A stretch of 64,000 nt of DNA, from IMG/VR virus record IMGVR_UViG_3300030099_006908, positions 30,846 to 94,845 of that record, one strand, 5' to 3'. The notes below the pieces were generated by a model, which saw only the letters and a program-made list of their open reading frames with translations, was not told where the DNA came from and did not search any database. The position numbers and the translations under genes are program-made. Position 1 is the first letter of the stretch. The number at the start of each line of letters is the position of its first letter. Below are positions 16,637 through 25,922 of the stretch, in pieces. The stretch comes from a virus.

Positions 16637-17102
16637 TGAGAGGTGGGAACAAGTAGAGAAAGCCCTAAAGCAGTTTGAGGTTGCTGTAGGGCTTGGTTCT
16701 TTAGGCCCAACCGAAGTTAATAGATGGATAAATATAAAACCTCAACTACTGAACAAACTTTCGGAACAGGAGTGCGCAGAAGGCGCTTACCTGCTTGTGC
16801 AGGAGGCTACTTTCGTTCAATCTCAAATTAATGTTTTGCAATCAAAGATAGATTGGTGCAACAGAAAAATCAACTCAATCATAGCTCCAATAATAAAAAA
16901 TCAAATCACACGATATATGGAAAACGAATTAAAAAGAGCTTACGCAATAAAGCAGGACGATGTTGCTGAGAGGCTGCAACAAATAGCCGATGAGGCGTCT
17001 AGCTATCACTCACGACTAATTTACCTACCCAACTCTTTGAGAGCGCAGGCTGATAAGCTAACCAAATACCAAGAAATAAAGAGAGGTCAAAACTATGCCT
17101 GA
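16605..17102 (+). CDS. coiled-coil protein, possible recombination mediator
   Basis: A 165-residue, almost entirely helical protein (165 from ATG 16605; 162 if translation begins at 16614). AAGG lies 3 and 12 nt upstream of the two, so neither is clearly better. Central coiled-coil segments include QINVLQSKIDWCNRKINS. In T4-like phages the recombinase loader UvsY is a small helical protein; this gene has the right size class and sits after recA, but no sequence motif ties it to UvsY. That role is only a suggestion. Confidence 0.65.
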   Translation: MIGMTSYQSLDERWEQVEKALKQFEVAVGLGSLGPTEVNRWINIKPQLLNKLSEQECAEGAYLLVQEATFVQSQINVLQSKIDWCNRKINSIIAPIIKNQITRYMENELKRAYAIKQDDVAERLQQIADEASSYHSRLIYLPNSLRAQADKLTKYQEIKRGQNYA

Positions 17103-17748
17103 TTTTTCAGAGATATTGAAAATAGCTGTAGAACAACAAGATTGGCAGTTAATATGCGGTCTTTACACAAACATAACAGGAGAGCCCCTGTCAGTTCCGA
17201 CTGCCGAAGAGATAAAAAAAGAAGAGGAAGACATTCTTGCAAAAGAATATTCTGTAGAAGAGCTTAAATATCAGAATCAGCTTCCTCCGGAAGAGCAAGA
17301 CCTGAAATTAGTTGATAAAAACATTGACAATATGATAAGTACCAGATATAATGACTTTACTGCTCCACCAAGAAATACCGAAAATACAGACACCTCTGGA
17401 AGAAGAATGCGGTCAGAGTCGGTTGGTAAAGCCCCGCTTAAAAATGTTATTGGAGTTAGCGAACAGGGCTTTGTTGATGACATGACCGAATCTCTTGTTG
17501 ACCCAGAAACAGGAGAGCGTTTGGTTGGAAACAATAAAGATGTCAAAATAACACCGAGAAATAAAAGGGCAAGTTTAGGGATGAACGACACATCTCTCAT
17601 AGATGTAAAATGCTCCGTTTGCAAAGAAATATCTAAGGCTTCACCCTCGATAATTTTTGGTTATTCAGAAAACGAATCTGAGAATACATGGAAATGTAAT
17701 GACTGCAGCACAAGAAGGGGTCGTCGTGAGCGAAGCAGAGGGGTGTAA
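17095..17748 (+). CDS. acidic protein with a C-terminal zinc ribbon
   Basis: A 217-residue protein with an acidic, mostly disordered N-terminal two thirds and a C-terminal CSVCKE ... CNDCSTRRGRR ribbon (C-x-x-C, about 30 residues, C-x-x-C) ending in arginines. The basic ribbon tail suggests nucleic-acid contact. It sits between the coiled-coil gene and DnaB, where phages often keep a helicase loader or mediator, but no homology can be claimed. The end overlaps the helicase start. Confidence 0.65.
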   Translation: MPDFSEILKIAVEQQDWQLICGLYTNITGEPLSVPTAEEIKKEEEDILAKEYSVEELKYQNQLPPEEQDLKLVDKNIDNMISTRYNDFTAPPRNTENTDTSGRRMRSESVGKAPLKNVIGVSEQGFVDDMTESLVDPETGERLVGNNKDVKITPRNKRASLGMNDTSLIDVKCSVCKEISKASPSIIFGYSENESENTWKCNDCSTRRGRRERSRGV

Positions 17749-19219
17749 TAAAAATGTTGCGGCAGAAAGGGCGGTGCTAGCTGGCCTATACCTATATGGC
17801 ATTGATGCATATCTTGACATCGCTCCAATGCTATCCCCAATGTCTTTCACGGACAGGTCTAATCAAGCGATATATAAATGTTTCTCTTATCTTTTTGAAG
17901 AGAAGGAGCTAAAAAAGCTTGATGAGTCTTCTGTTTTTTCCGCCGCAAAAGATATTGGATATTCTTGGCTGGTAGAAAAGAAAGACGAGATAAATCACTT
18001 AAACAGTATTTTTAATACTCACATACTTCTTGAAAATGTGAGGTCTTTTAGCGCAAAAATTAGCAGATTAGAAGTAGCCAGAATGCTTCGCCAACAAATG
18101 AGAGAGGCAGACGCGTCACTCAATGATATTGGCGGAGACGAGCCTATAGAACATATACTGGGCGTTGCTGAAAAATGTATATTTGACTTTACAAGCAAAT
18201 TAACAAATGCTAGCGGCACTGACCCTCAAAGACTCAGCAGTGGTATGAGAGAGCATATCATGGACAGGCTAGACAATCCAACCGAAGTAATTGGACTGCC
18301 AACGCCTTGGCCAAACTATAATGCTGCAATAGGCGGCGGTTGCAGGAGAAAGGCTGTAAGCATGATAGGCGCTAGAAGCGGCGTTGGTAAAAGCATGCTG
18401 TCTGATAACCTTGCGAAGCACCTAGCAGAGCTTGATGTTCCCGTTCTATATCTTGACACGGAAATGTCAGATGAAGACCACTGGTATCGACTTGGAGCTA
18501 ATTATGCAGATGTAACAATAAATGACTTAGAAAGCGGTAAGTGCGGAGAAAACTTTTCTGAGAGAAAAAGAGTAGAAGAGGCGCTTGATAAAATTGAGAA
18601 CCTGCCGATTGACTATATTAATATTTCTGGCATACCGTTTGAAGAGAGCTTGGCGATTATAAGAAGATGGATTCACAAAAACGTTGGCTTTGAGGATGAC
18701 GGTCGAACTAAAGACTGCATGATTATATATGACTATGTTAAGTTGATGAATGGAGAGGACTTAAAAATTGGAGTGCAAGAATATCAAGTTCTTGGATTCA
18801 TGATGACCTCGCTGCACAATTTAGCGGTAAGAAATGATGTTCCTATATTCACAATGATTCAACTTAATCGTGACGGTATTGACAAAGAGACTGCGGATGT
18901 GGTTGCTGGGTCGGATAGAGTCATGTGGCTAACTACAAACTTTTCCATATTCAAGCCCAAAAGCGATGAAGAGCTACAAGCTTCTGACCCCGACGAAGGC
19001 ACACATAAACTAGTAATAATTAAACACCGACATGGGCCAGGGATGTCAAGGGGAGATTATATAAATATGAAAATGGAAGGAGCTAAAGCTAGAATATTAG
19101 AAGGTAAAACAAAACTAAAAATAAAGAGGGAGCGAGAGCAAGGAATTAATCCTCAGCCAGAAAACGTTGCAGATGAAGTAGAAGATATACCTTTTGGTGA
19201 AAATTATGAGACAAGCTAA
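17726..19219 (+). CDS. dnaB: replicative DNA helicase, DnaB family
   Basis: About 497 residues from the GTG at 17726, chosen because AAGAAGGGG lies at 17711-17720; the open frame extends to 17657, but this would overlap the zinc-ribbon gene by 92 nt with no ribosome site. The N-terminal helical domain includes AAERAVLAGLYLYGIDAYL. The RecA-like motor has Walker A GARSGVGKS, E-M/D-T-E-M-S-D, Walker B CMIIYDYVKL, and an I-Q-L-N-R-D-G motif near the end of the core (the family's Q-L-N-R). It unwinds DNA ahead of the polymerase and pairs with the primase encoded next. Confidence 0.93.
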   Translation: MSEAEGCNKNVAAERAVLAGLYLYGIDAYLDIAPMLSPMSFTDRSNQAIYKCFSYLFEEKELKKLDESSVFSAAKDIGYSWLVEKKDEINHLNSIFNTHILLENVRSFSAKISRLEVARMLRQQMREADASLNDIGGDEPIEHILGVAEKCIFDFTSKLTNASGTDPQRLSSGMREHIMDRLDNPTEVIGLPTPWPNYNAAIGGGCRRKAVSMIGARSGVGKSMLSDNLAKHLAELDVPVLYLDTEMSDEDHWYRLGANYADVTINDLESGKCGENFSERKRVEEALDKIENLPIDYINISGIPFEESLAIIRRWIHKNVGFEDDGRTKDCMIIYDYVKLMNGEDLKIGVQEYQVLGFMMTSLHNLAVRNDVPIFTMIQLNRDGIDKETADVVAGSDRVMWLTTNFSIFKPKSDEELQASDPDEGTHKLVIIKHRHGPGMSRGDYINMKMEGAKARILEGKTKLKIKREREQGINPQPENVADEVEDIPFGENYETS

Positions 19220-20348
19220 AAATCACTATTTTGATTATGACCTTATAGAAGAAATCAAAGATATGTGCTGCGCAAATATAGAAGAGCTTCTTTCAGAACT
19301 AGGGGTAGACTTTAGGTGTAATGGAAAAATGATGGTGGGTTCGTGCCCTGTTCACGGAGGAGACAACCCCACTGCATGGAATCTTTATCCAGAGGGTGAA
19401 GAGGTAAGGGGTTACTGGGTATGCAGAACGCATCACTGCGAAAAACAAAAAGGTAAAAACGACCGACTGCTTTACGGCTCAACAATAATAGGTTTTGTTA
19501 GAGGGGTGCTATCTAGGCAAAGGTCAAAGCATGTTAGGTACGATGAAACCATTAATTTTTTAGTAAAATTTTTGGGCTATAATCATATAAATGAAATAAA
19601 TAAGCCTGATGCAGAGACCCTAGAAAGACGTAAGTATATTTCGTCCATGCGAAGACTTAGCGTTCGACCAAAACAAGAAGAAAGCGGATGGACAAGAGAG
19701 AAGCTAAGGTCATCCATCGAAATTCCATCAAAGTATTATATTGACAGGGGTTACTCTAGTCAGGTGCTTGACAAGTACGATGTTGGATTGTATAATAAAC
19801 GTAATAGGGTTGTAGTGCCCGTATATGATGATAGTTATAAGTATGTGGCTGGATTCCTTGGAAGGTCTATATGGCCCCAGTGTGATAAATGTAAAAAATG
19901 GCATGAGCCAGAGAAGTCTTGTCCGTCTTCAATTTACGAAATTAAAGACTGTGAAAAATGGCTAAACGGAAAATTTAAATCTACAAACTATCTGTATAAC
20001 TATTGGTTTGCATCTGAACACATAAGAAAAACAGGCGTTGCAATTTTAGTTGAAGGGGCTGGAGACGTTTGGAGATTAGAGGAAAACGGAATACACATAA
20101 GCCTTGGTTTATTTGGCACAGACCTGACTGACTCTCAAAGAGTATTACTTGACAGGTCAGGCGCTCTGTCAATAATTGTCATGCTGGACTCAGACCAAGC
20201 TGGCAGAGAGGGCGTTAAAAAATTAAAGGAGCAGCTTGGAAGACAATACAGAATGTATTTTCCAAAAATAAGAGAAGATGCTGGAGAATTAAATCAAGAC
20301 GAAATAACGTCAGATATAAAACCCATAATAGATAAGGCGATTATATGA
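19206..20348 (+). CDS. DnaG-type DNA primase
   Basis: A 380-residue primase making RNA primers. An N-terminal zinc finger is seen as CPVHGGDNPTAWN followed by WVCRTHHC. An extra cysteine cluster, CDKCKKWHEPEKSC, lies near residues 224-237. The TOPRIM domain shows LVEGAGDVW and the acidic M-L-D-S-D-Q-A-G motif. At 380 residues it is shorter than bacterial DnaG and lacks the C-terminal helicase-binding domain. ATG at 19206 overlaps the end of dnaB by 14 nt; in-frame TTG and GTG codons just upstream are possible alternatives. Confidence 0.92.
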   Translation: MRQAKNHYFDYDLIEEIKDMCCANIEELLSELGVDFRCNGKMMVGSCPVHGGDNPTAWNLYPEGEEVRGYWVCRTHHCEKQKGKNDRLLYGSTIIGFVRGVLSRQRSKHVRYDETINFLVKFLGYNHINEINKPDAETLERRKYISSMRRLSVRPKQEESGWTREKLRSSIEIPSKYYIDRGYSSQVLDKYDVGLYNKRNRVVVPVYDDSYKYVAGFLGRSIWPQCDKCKKWHEPEKSCPSSIYEIKDCEKWLNGKFKSTNYLYNYWFASEHIRKTGVAILVEGAGDVWRLEENGIHISLGLFGTDLTDSQRVLLDRSGALSIIVMLDSDQAGREGVKKLKEQLGRQYRMYFPKIREDAGELNQDEITSDIKPIIDKAII

Positions 20349-21118
20349 CTAAAATAGTTGGAATTTCAGGTAAAAAGCAATCTGGAAAAACAACGGCGGG
20401 CAATTTTCTTTTTGGCTGCGCGATGTTATCTCTAGACTTAGTGGAATACGCATATATAGATGACTACGGAAGGCTTATTGTTCCTTACGAAGATTCAGAC
20501 GGACAAAATAAACCATGCGTATTTCCCGTAGACAGCCTGCACCCAAATATGATTAGCTACATGAGTTCAAATATATGGCATAAAATTAAAATATATAACT
20601 TTGCTGACAACTTAAAGCATATGTGCATAAATATATTAGGCCTAAAAGAAGAGCAATGCTATGGAACAGAAGACGATAAAAACTCTCTCACTAATATAAA
20701 GTGGTCCGATTGCTACACACAAAAAGACAAGACTGGGTTCATGACCGCTAGGGAGGCGATGCAATATGTAGGAACAGACGTTTTCAGAAAAATGTACCCA
20801 AATGTTTGGGTAGACTCAACGATTAAGAGGATAAAAAAAGACAGTCCTGAATTAGCCGTTGTCGTTGATTGCAGGTTTCCAAATGAGGTTAGCGGCATAA
20901 AGGGGGCTGGAGGATGTGTAATTAGACTTAACAGAAACATATTCGGAGGAAAAGACCAACACGCAAGCGAAACGGCGCTAGATAATTTTAAGGGCTTTGA
21001 TGCGTATATAGATAACACAGACATGTCTGTGTCTCAGCAGAGCGAGGAATTATACAACGTCTTGTCTGAATGGCAGATGATAAACTATAGCGCGGTAGCA
21101 AAATTTGGAAATCCATGA
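20345..21118 (+). CDS. deoxynucleoside monophosphate kinase
   Basis: A 257-residue P-loop kinase (ISGKKQSGKTTAG, K15) resembling T4 gene 1 dNMP kinase, which phosphorylates dNMPs to dNDPs. The characteristic VVDCRFPNEVSGIK segment near residue 177 and the M-Q-Y-V-G-T-D-V-F-R segment near 139 support this. The ATG overlaps the primase stop (ATGA). With dCMP deaminase and class II reductase it completes a phage nucleotide route. Confidence 0.88.
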   Translation: MTKIVGISGKKQSGKTTAGNFLFGCAMLSLDLVEYAYIDDYGRLIVPYEDSDGQNKPCVFPVDSLHPNMISYMSSNIWHKIKIYNFADNLKHMCINILGLKEEQCYGTEDDKNSLTNIKWSDCYTQKDKTGFMTAREAMQYVGTDVFRKMYPNVWVDSTIKRIKKDSPELAVVVDCRFPNEVSGIKGAGGCVIRLNRNIFGGKDQHASETALDNFKGFDAYIDNTDMSVSQQSEELYNVLSEWQMINYSAVAKFGNP

Positions 21119-22143
21119 TAATTACATACTTCAGAAGCAGCTCATTCAATGCTTATGGAATGTGCCCGCAGCAATATTTTTTGTCTTATGTTTTGGGCAT
21201 ACCATCTCCTGGAGGCAAAAAAGCAGAGAAGGGCACTGTTGTCCACAAGGTTCTTGAGTGCTTGGCCCATGGAAAGAAAGCGGAGCAGGACGGTTCTTCT
21301 ACGTTTAACGATGATGCCCTGGGGGAACAGCCGACAAACAGAATCTATGAGGATGATTTTGTAAATGAACTCAGCAGGCTTTCTTTTGATTATTACACAC
21401 AGAAATCTATACATGACTTTAGCGCAAGAGATTACAAAGATTGTGAGAAGTGGGCATGGAAAGCTATTGAATATTCTGATGGGGCGTATGACCCTAGAAA
21501 GAGAAGGATTATTGATGCTGAACCACACTTCGATATAACAATTGATGAGCCTTGGGCTGAATACGATTACATCATGCCAGACGGCTCAAGGCTTCATGGC
21601 AATCTTTCTATAAAGGGGACTGTAGACCTTATTACTGATTCTGGCAATGGTGTGTATGAGGCGACCGACTGGAAAACAGGAATGAGGAAGGATTGGGCGA
21701 CAGGAGAAATCAAAGACTTCTGGAAGCTATGCGGCGACCCACAACTAAGAATATATCACTACGCCCTTACACACCTATATCCAGAAGCAAAACAAATAGT
21801 TCCTAGTATATACTTCATCAATGATGGGGGTCCGTTCACAATGGCCTATGATGATTCAGACATAGAGGCCACAAAGAAGATGCTAAAGCAAAGGTTTGCA
21901 AAAATCAAGGAGGTGGTAAGACCTCAACTTCTAACAGGATACGACAGATGGAAGTGCAACTCATTCTGCCACTACGGGAAAACACAGCATTCTTCTGGAA
22001 AGATTAATCCCAGGACAGGCGAGCCCTATACTATCTGCCAGTATATGGCGGACAAAACAAAGAAGTGTGGAATAGATGCCGTGATTGCGGAAGACACGCG
22101 CAAGGGACATACGATAGATTATTATCAAGACCCAGGAGCATAA
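21115..22143 (+). CDS. RecB/Cas4-like PD-(D/E)xK exonuclease, possibly with Fe-S cluster
   Basis: A 342-residue nuclease. Motifs in order: an N-terminal Cys in YGMCPQQYF, G-T-V-V-H-K-V-L-E (residue 40), and the E-A-T-D-W-K-T-G core near 181 with the D...D-x-K catalytic set. C-terminal cysteines CNSFC near 281, TICQYM and KKC near 306-316 together with the first could hold a 4Fe-4S cluster as in AddB/Cas4. It is likely to process DNA ends in replication or recombination. The ATG overlaps the upstream stop. No CRISPR array or cas gene is present. Confidence 0.87.
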   Translation: MIITYFRSSSFNAYGMCPQQYFLSYVLGIPSPGGKKAEKGTVVHKVLECLAHGKKAEQDGSSTFNDDALGEQPTNRIYEDDFVNELSRLSFDYYTQKSIHDFSARDYKDCEKWAWKAIEYSDGAYDPRKRRIIDAEPHFDITIDEPWAEYDYIMPDGSRLHGNLSIKGTVDLITDSGNGVYEATDWKTGMRKDWATGEIKDFWKLCGDPQLRIYHYALTHLYPEAKQIVPSIYFINDGGPFTMAYDDSDIEATKKMLKQRFAKIKEVVRPQLLTGYDRWKCNSFCHYGKTQHSSGKINPRTGEPYTICQYMADKTKKCGIDAVIAEDTRKGHTIDYYQDPGA

Positions 22144-22144
22144 A

Positions 22145-22252
22145 ATGAAAAATAGAATACTTGACAACTATCAAAACTCTGATATATTTTATATACAAAT
22201 TACATTTTACGCTAATTACACCGAAGAGGATGTTTGGACTTATTATGCCTAA
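22145..22252 (+). CDS. possible 35-codon ORF coupling to the next gene
   Basis: ATG at 22145 is one base after the nuclease stop, and the frame ends with TAA at 22250-22252, overlapping the next gene's ATG at 22245. Such an overlap would explain how that gene is translated without a well-placed ribosome site. Against it: a strong promoter lies inside the ORF at 22161-22188, and the sequence (many N, Y, I) is not distinctive. Confidence 0.35.
   Translation: MKNRILDNYQNSDIFYIQITFYANYTEEDVWTYYA
22161..22188 (+). promoter_or_regulatory. sigma-70-type promoter before the dehydrogenase/polymerase genes
   Basis: TTGACA (22161-22166), a 16-nt spacer and TATATT (22183-22188). The start point would lie near 22195, giving a leader of about 50 nt before the ATG at 22245. 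This would allow the dehydrogenase and the polymerase genes to be expressed apart from the upstream chain. Confidence 0.75.
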
Positions 22253-23381
22253 TATACTAATACTTGGAGCGGGAGGCATCGGCCTCCCAATCGCATCAGC
22301 GTTAAAGCACGAAGAATATAATCTTGTTCTGTCTGATTATTCTGAGGATGCCATTGGTAAAGCTAAGGACTATTTCGGTAGAACTAAGTTTGACAGTGAA
22401 TGCTCCCTTGACTTTCATGTTGGCGATGCCAAGGATTATGTTCTAGAGAATAAGCATGACTTTGACATAGTGGTATCAGCTTTGCCATACTACATGAACA
22501 AAGAAATAGCGTTCGCGTGTGTTTCCTCTTGTATAGCTTACGTTGACCTTGGCGGGCATGTAGACACAACCAATTATATTCGCAAGATTACTGAGGAAAT
22601 TGGATGCGCTCCAGTGGCTAGTGACCAAGGACTAGCTCCAGGCTTAGTTAATATCTGTGCGGAAGAGGCTTTTGAAGCCGTTAAGGAAAACAAATACCGT
22701 AGTGCAAAAATAAAGATGGCCGTAGGCGGGCTTCCAGAAAAGGTGGGATTAAATCCTCTAGACTACATTGTTACTTGGTCTATTGATGGTTTGATTAACG
22801 AGTACAGGGGAGAGGCAGAGATTCTGTTGGGGGCAGAAAAGAAGAACGTACCCACACTCACTGGCCTAGAAACGATGACTGTTGACGGAGATGAGCTTGA
22901 GGCGTTTTACACAGCCGGTGGAAGCTCTCACACAATACAATCTATGCTTAACCAAACCTCCCGTCCAATACCTGACGTTACATACAAGACGTTGCGATAC
23001 CCAGGACACTTGGAGATGATAAAGTGGCTCATGGAAGAAATTGAGATGGACACACAAGAGTTGGCACATCTATTTAAGTATGGTTGCGCGGCTTTGAATG
23101 AAAAGGATATTGTGAAGTTCTATGTCGAGGCTACTAATGGGAGCTTGTCTTACAAAAGAGAGCATACCTTCTATGCAAGCGAAGAGTTCTCTGCTATGCA
23201 GCGGTCTACCGCATACAGCGCAGCAGCGGCGATTCAGACAATGTATATAAATAGGCCGATACCAAACGACTCTTTTGCCCTCGATTATTCATACTTCTGT
23301 AGAGATTTGTTTCATGAGCGTTTTAGAGATGCTTTAAATAGAGACCGGCCAGAGAAAGAGAAAGAGTGGTTGGTCTCATGA
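22245..23381 (+). CDS. saccharopine-dehydrogenase-family oxidoreductase
   Basis: A 378-residue NAD(P)-dependent enzyme. The N-terminal Rossmann fold shows ILGAGGIGLPIASAL. The second-domain pattern ASDQGLAPGLVN, then V-G-G-L-P and Y-I-V-T-W-S-I-D-G-L, matches saccharopine dehydrogenase and related reductases (lysine metabolism, carboxynorspermidine dehydrogenase). The substrate cannot be deduced. It is an odd gene for a replication block and may be an auxiliary metabolic gene. The start at 22245 is preferred; an ATG 15 nt earlier abuts the GAGG and has no room for initiation. It ends overlapping the polymerase start (ATGA). Confidence 0.88.
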   Translation: MPNILILGAGGIGLPIASALKHEEYNLVLSDYSEDAIGKAKDYFGRTKFDSECSLDFHVGDAKDYVLENKHDFDIVVSALPYYMNKEIAFACVSSCIAYVDLGGHVDTTNYIRKITEEIGCAPVASDQGLAPGLVNICAEEAFEAVKENKYRSAKIKMAVGGLPEKVGLNPLDYIVTWSIDGLINEYRGEAEILLGAEKKNVPTLTGLETMTVDGDELEAFYTAGGSSHTIQSMLNQTSRPIPDVTYKTLRYPGHLEMIKWLMEEIEMDTQELAHLFKYGCAALNEKDIVKFYVEATNGSLSYKREHTFYASEEFSAMQRSTAYSAAAAIQTMYINRPIPNDSFALDYSYFCRDLFHERFRDALNRDRPEKEKEWLVS

Positions 23382-25339
23382 CATTTTTCCCACTTCATGT
23401 TCACAGTCACGACAGCCTTCTTGATGGTCTTAGTAAGCCTAAAGATATTGCTAAGAGATGTACAGAGCTTGGTCTAAAAGGATGCGCTTTAACAGACCAC
23501 GGCGTTCTCTCTGGTGCAGTCAGCTTCGTAGAAGCCATGAAGTCTGCCGGACTAAAACCTATACTTGGATGCGAGTTCTATATTTGTGAGGGCGACCCTA
23601 CTGACAAGGAGAATAGGACTCGCTCCAACACACACCTCGTCGTGCTTGCCAAGAACAATCAAGGCTGGCAAGACCTAATCGCTGCAACATCCCAGTCCAA
23701 TCACCCAGACTATTTCTACTATGCTCCAAGACTAGACTTGGCTACACTCAAGAAGTTTTGCACAGGAAACTGGATTGCGTTTAGTGGACACATGGGTTCG
23801 CATCTAGCTAACGATATGTTCATAGACCACAAAGAAGCCTACTCTGCCCAAAGCTACGACGAAGCAACCAAGATGGTTGATAAAGATTGGGTAAATAAGG
23901 TTTCTGGTAAAGCTAAGGAACTTGAGGATGTCTTTGGCAAAGGAAACTTCTTCCTAGAAATACAGCTAATAGACGTAGACAATCTTCCTGCTTCTGGCGT
24001 AGTCGCAAAAGGGCTTAGATACCTAAGTAAGAAAATCGACATTCCATGTGTCGCAACACCAGACGCTCACTATGCTTGTCCAGAGGATGCAGATGACCAG
24101 AGAGTTCTTCTGTCTAATCACCCAAGCATAGATACTCCTCTCAAGGACATCTACAAGAAGATGGTTTCAGGAGACGATATAAGCCTGGGAGCTTTCTTTA
24201 AGTCCAGAAATTATTACATTCCTGGACATGACGAAATGATGAAACTCCACACAGAGGAAGAGGTTGCAAATACAGAGAAGATTGCCGATATGTGCGAAGA
24301 ATATACAATTACTGGAAAACCGATGCCGCCTAGATTTCCCCTGCCAGAAAAAGTAACAGCAATTGACAGGCTCAGAGAAAGATGCCGTGAGGGTTGGCAA
24401 AAAAGATGGCCCGCAATTAAAAGCGTTATAGACAGCACTGAACACACGAAAGAAGAGTATGCCGAACGATTTGAGATGGAAATATCCATTCTTGAGAACG
24501 CAAATCTAGCGGACTACTTCTTAATTGTTGACGACATCATCAACTGGGCTAGAAAAGACGGTCAGCTTACAGGAGCCGGTAGAGGCTCTGCTGACGGCTC
24601 TCTAATTCTATATCTTTTAGAAGTAGGTCATATAGACCCAATCAAACACGATTTAATGTTCGAGAGATTTTACAACGCCGGACGAAATACAGCAGACAGA
24701 GTGTCCCTTCCTGATGTGGATATGGACTTCGAGAAGCTTGGTCGTGAGCGTATAATTGGCTATATAAACGACAGGTTTGGTGAAGATAGAGTTTCTCAAA
24801 TGATTACGTTTAGCAAGATGCAAGGACGGGCTGTACTGCAAGATGTAATGAGAGCGCACAGCGCATGTAGTCCAGAAGAGAGAAACAGAATCACAAAGAA
24901 CATACCCGATGAAGCAGACATTTCTGACCAGCTTGAAGATATGCGTCAAGCAGACAAAGATTCTGGCGGCGACGGTAGCGCTAGCATAATTCAGTGGGCT
25001 TTGGAGAACAGAGAAGAGGACTTGAAACAGTGGTGCTACCTTGGCGAAAACGGAAACCTTCAGGGTCCAATGTCAAAGATATTTGAACAAGCTATACGCA
25101 TGGAGGGAACAAAGCGTTCTCGCAGTAAACACGCAGCGGGAATTGTGATTGCCAACGAACCTCTTGCTAAGATTTGTCCCATGGTCTACGACAAAAGCTC
25201 TGGCGAAAGCATTGCTGGAATGGAAATGAATGACCTGGAGTCTATGGGACATATCAAGTTTGACATTCTTGGAATTGCAATTCTAGATAAGATTCACGGA
25301 GTTCAAGACCTATTGTCTACCGGAGAGTTTCGTGATTGA
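23378..25339 (+). CDS. dnaE: DNA polymerase III alpha subunit, N-terminal half (PHP, palm and thumb)
   Basis: A 653-residue protein holding the first part of the replicative polymerase. A PHP domain starts at once (PLHVHSHDSLLDG); the palm begins with L-T-G-A-G-R-G-S-A-D-G-S; the catalytic aspartates lie in LPDVDMDF near residue 445, and the third in HIKFDILGI near 625. The frame then stops after GVQDLLSTGEFRD. In a normal DnaE the finger domain would follow directly; here it lies 1.3 kb away in the gene at 26644. The ATG overlaps the dehydrogenase stop and the end overlaps the glycosylase start, so the break is not an isolated sequencing-type frameshift. Confidence 0.92.
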   Translation: MTFFPLHVHSHDSLLDGLSKPKDIAKRCTELGLKGCALTDHGVLSGAVSFVEAMKSAGLKPILGCEFYICEGDPTDKENRTRSNTHLVVLAKNNQGWQDLIAATSQSNHPDYFYYAPRLDLATLKKFCTGNWIAFSGHMGSHLANDMFIDHKEAYSAQSYDEATKMVDKDWVNKVSGKAKELEDVFGKGNFFLEIQLIDVDNLPASGVVAKGLRYLSKKIDIPCVATPDAHYACPEDADDQRVLLSNHPSIDTPLKDIYKKMVSGDDISLGAFFKSRNYYIPGHDEMMKLHTEEEVANTEKIADMCEEYTITGKPMPPRFPLPEKVTAIDRLRERCREGWQKRWPAIKSVIDSTEHTKEEYAERFEMEISILENANLADYFLIVDDIINWARKDGQLTGAGRGSADGSLILYLLEVGHIDPIKHDLMFERFYNAGRNTADRVSLPDVDMDFEKLGRERIIGYINDRFGEDRVSQMITFSKMQGRAVLQDVMRAHSACSPEERNRITKNIPDEADISDQLEDMRQADKDSGGDGSASIIQWALENREEDLKQWCYLGENGNLQGPMSKIFEQAIRMEGTKRSRSKHAAGIVIANEPLAKICPMVYDKSSGESIAGMEMNDLESMGHIKFDILGIAILDKIHGVQDLLSTGEFRD

Positions 25340-25922
25340 GTTAGAGAAACTAAAAACTGAATACTCATCATGTGAAATATGCTCTCTGTGCCCTAAGAAG
25401 AGCGGCATAAATGGTGTGGTAAAGTCTAGCGGCCCCGTTTCTTCTTTAGCGATAATTGGAGAAGCTCCGGGAGCAGACGAAGACTCTGCCGGAGAACCTT
25501 TTGTCGGAAGGGCGGGCAAGATGCTTGACAAGCTGCTTGAGGGAGCTAAAATAAAAAGGCATCAGGTTTTTATTACAAACGCTGTGAAGTGCAGGCCCAC
25601 ACAAAACAACGGAAAGAAAAATAGAACTCCCACTGCTGATGAATGCGAGTCTTGTAGCCCATGGCTATACAAAGAAATAGATTTAGTTAAACCAAAGGTT
25701 ATTGTAACTCTTGGTAAAACATCGGCTGAAGCTGTTTTGCCTTTACCTAAAAATTTTACACTTGGTAATTATATAAATAAGTCTCATGAATCTAGCATTG
25801 GAAACGGTGCGTACACAGTTGTTCCGTGTTGGCACCCGTCTTACCTTATGCAGCATGGCAGAAAGAAGTTTGATGAGGCTGTAGACTGTTTTAAGTTGGC
25901 AAAGAAATTGGTATTGAAATGA
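25332..25922 (+). CDS. family-4-type uracil-DNA glycosylase
   Basis: A 196-residue DNA repair enzyme removing uracil from DNA. Motif 1 is seen as GEAPGADED with G-E-P-F-V-G-R-A-G following; the late motif is W-H-P-S-Y. Cysteines in CEICSLC and CRPT ... CESC fit the 4Fe-4S cluster of this family. The start is GTG at 25332, behind GGAGAG, overlapping the end of the first polymerase half by 8 nt. Placed between the two halves of the polymerase, it may work at the fork. Confidence 0.93.
   Translation: MIELEKLKTEYSSCEICSLCPKKSGINGVVKSSGPVSSLAIIGEAPGADEDSAGEPFVGRAGKMLDKLLEGAKIKRHQVFITNAVKCRPTQNNGKKNRTPTADECESCSPWLYKEIDLVKPKVIVTLGKTSAEAVLPLPKNFTLGNYINKSHESSIGNGAYTVVPCWHPSYLMQHGRKKFDEAVDCFKLAKKLVLK

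Noticed and set aside
17657-17725. Longer DnaB with 23 extra residues
   Set aside because: The upstream part overlaps the zinc-ribbon gene in another frame and lacks a ribosome site, while AAGAAGGGG precedes the GTG at 17726.
21115-22143. Cas4 and CRISPR system
   Set aside because: The nuclease fold resembles Cas4/RecB, but no repeat-spacer array or other cas gene occurs in the window.
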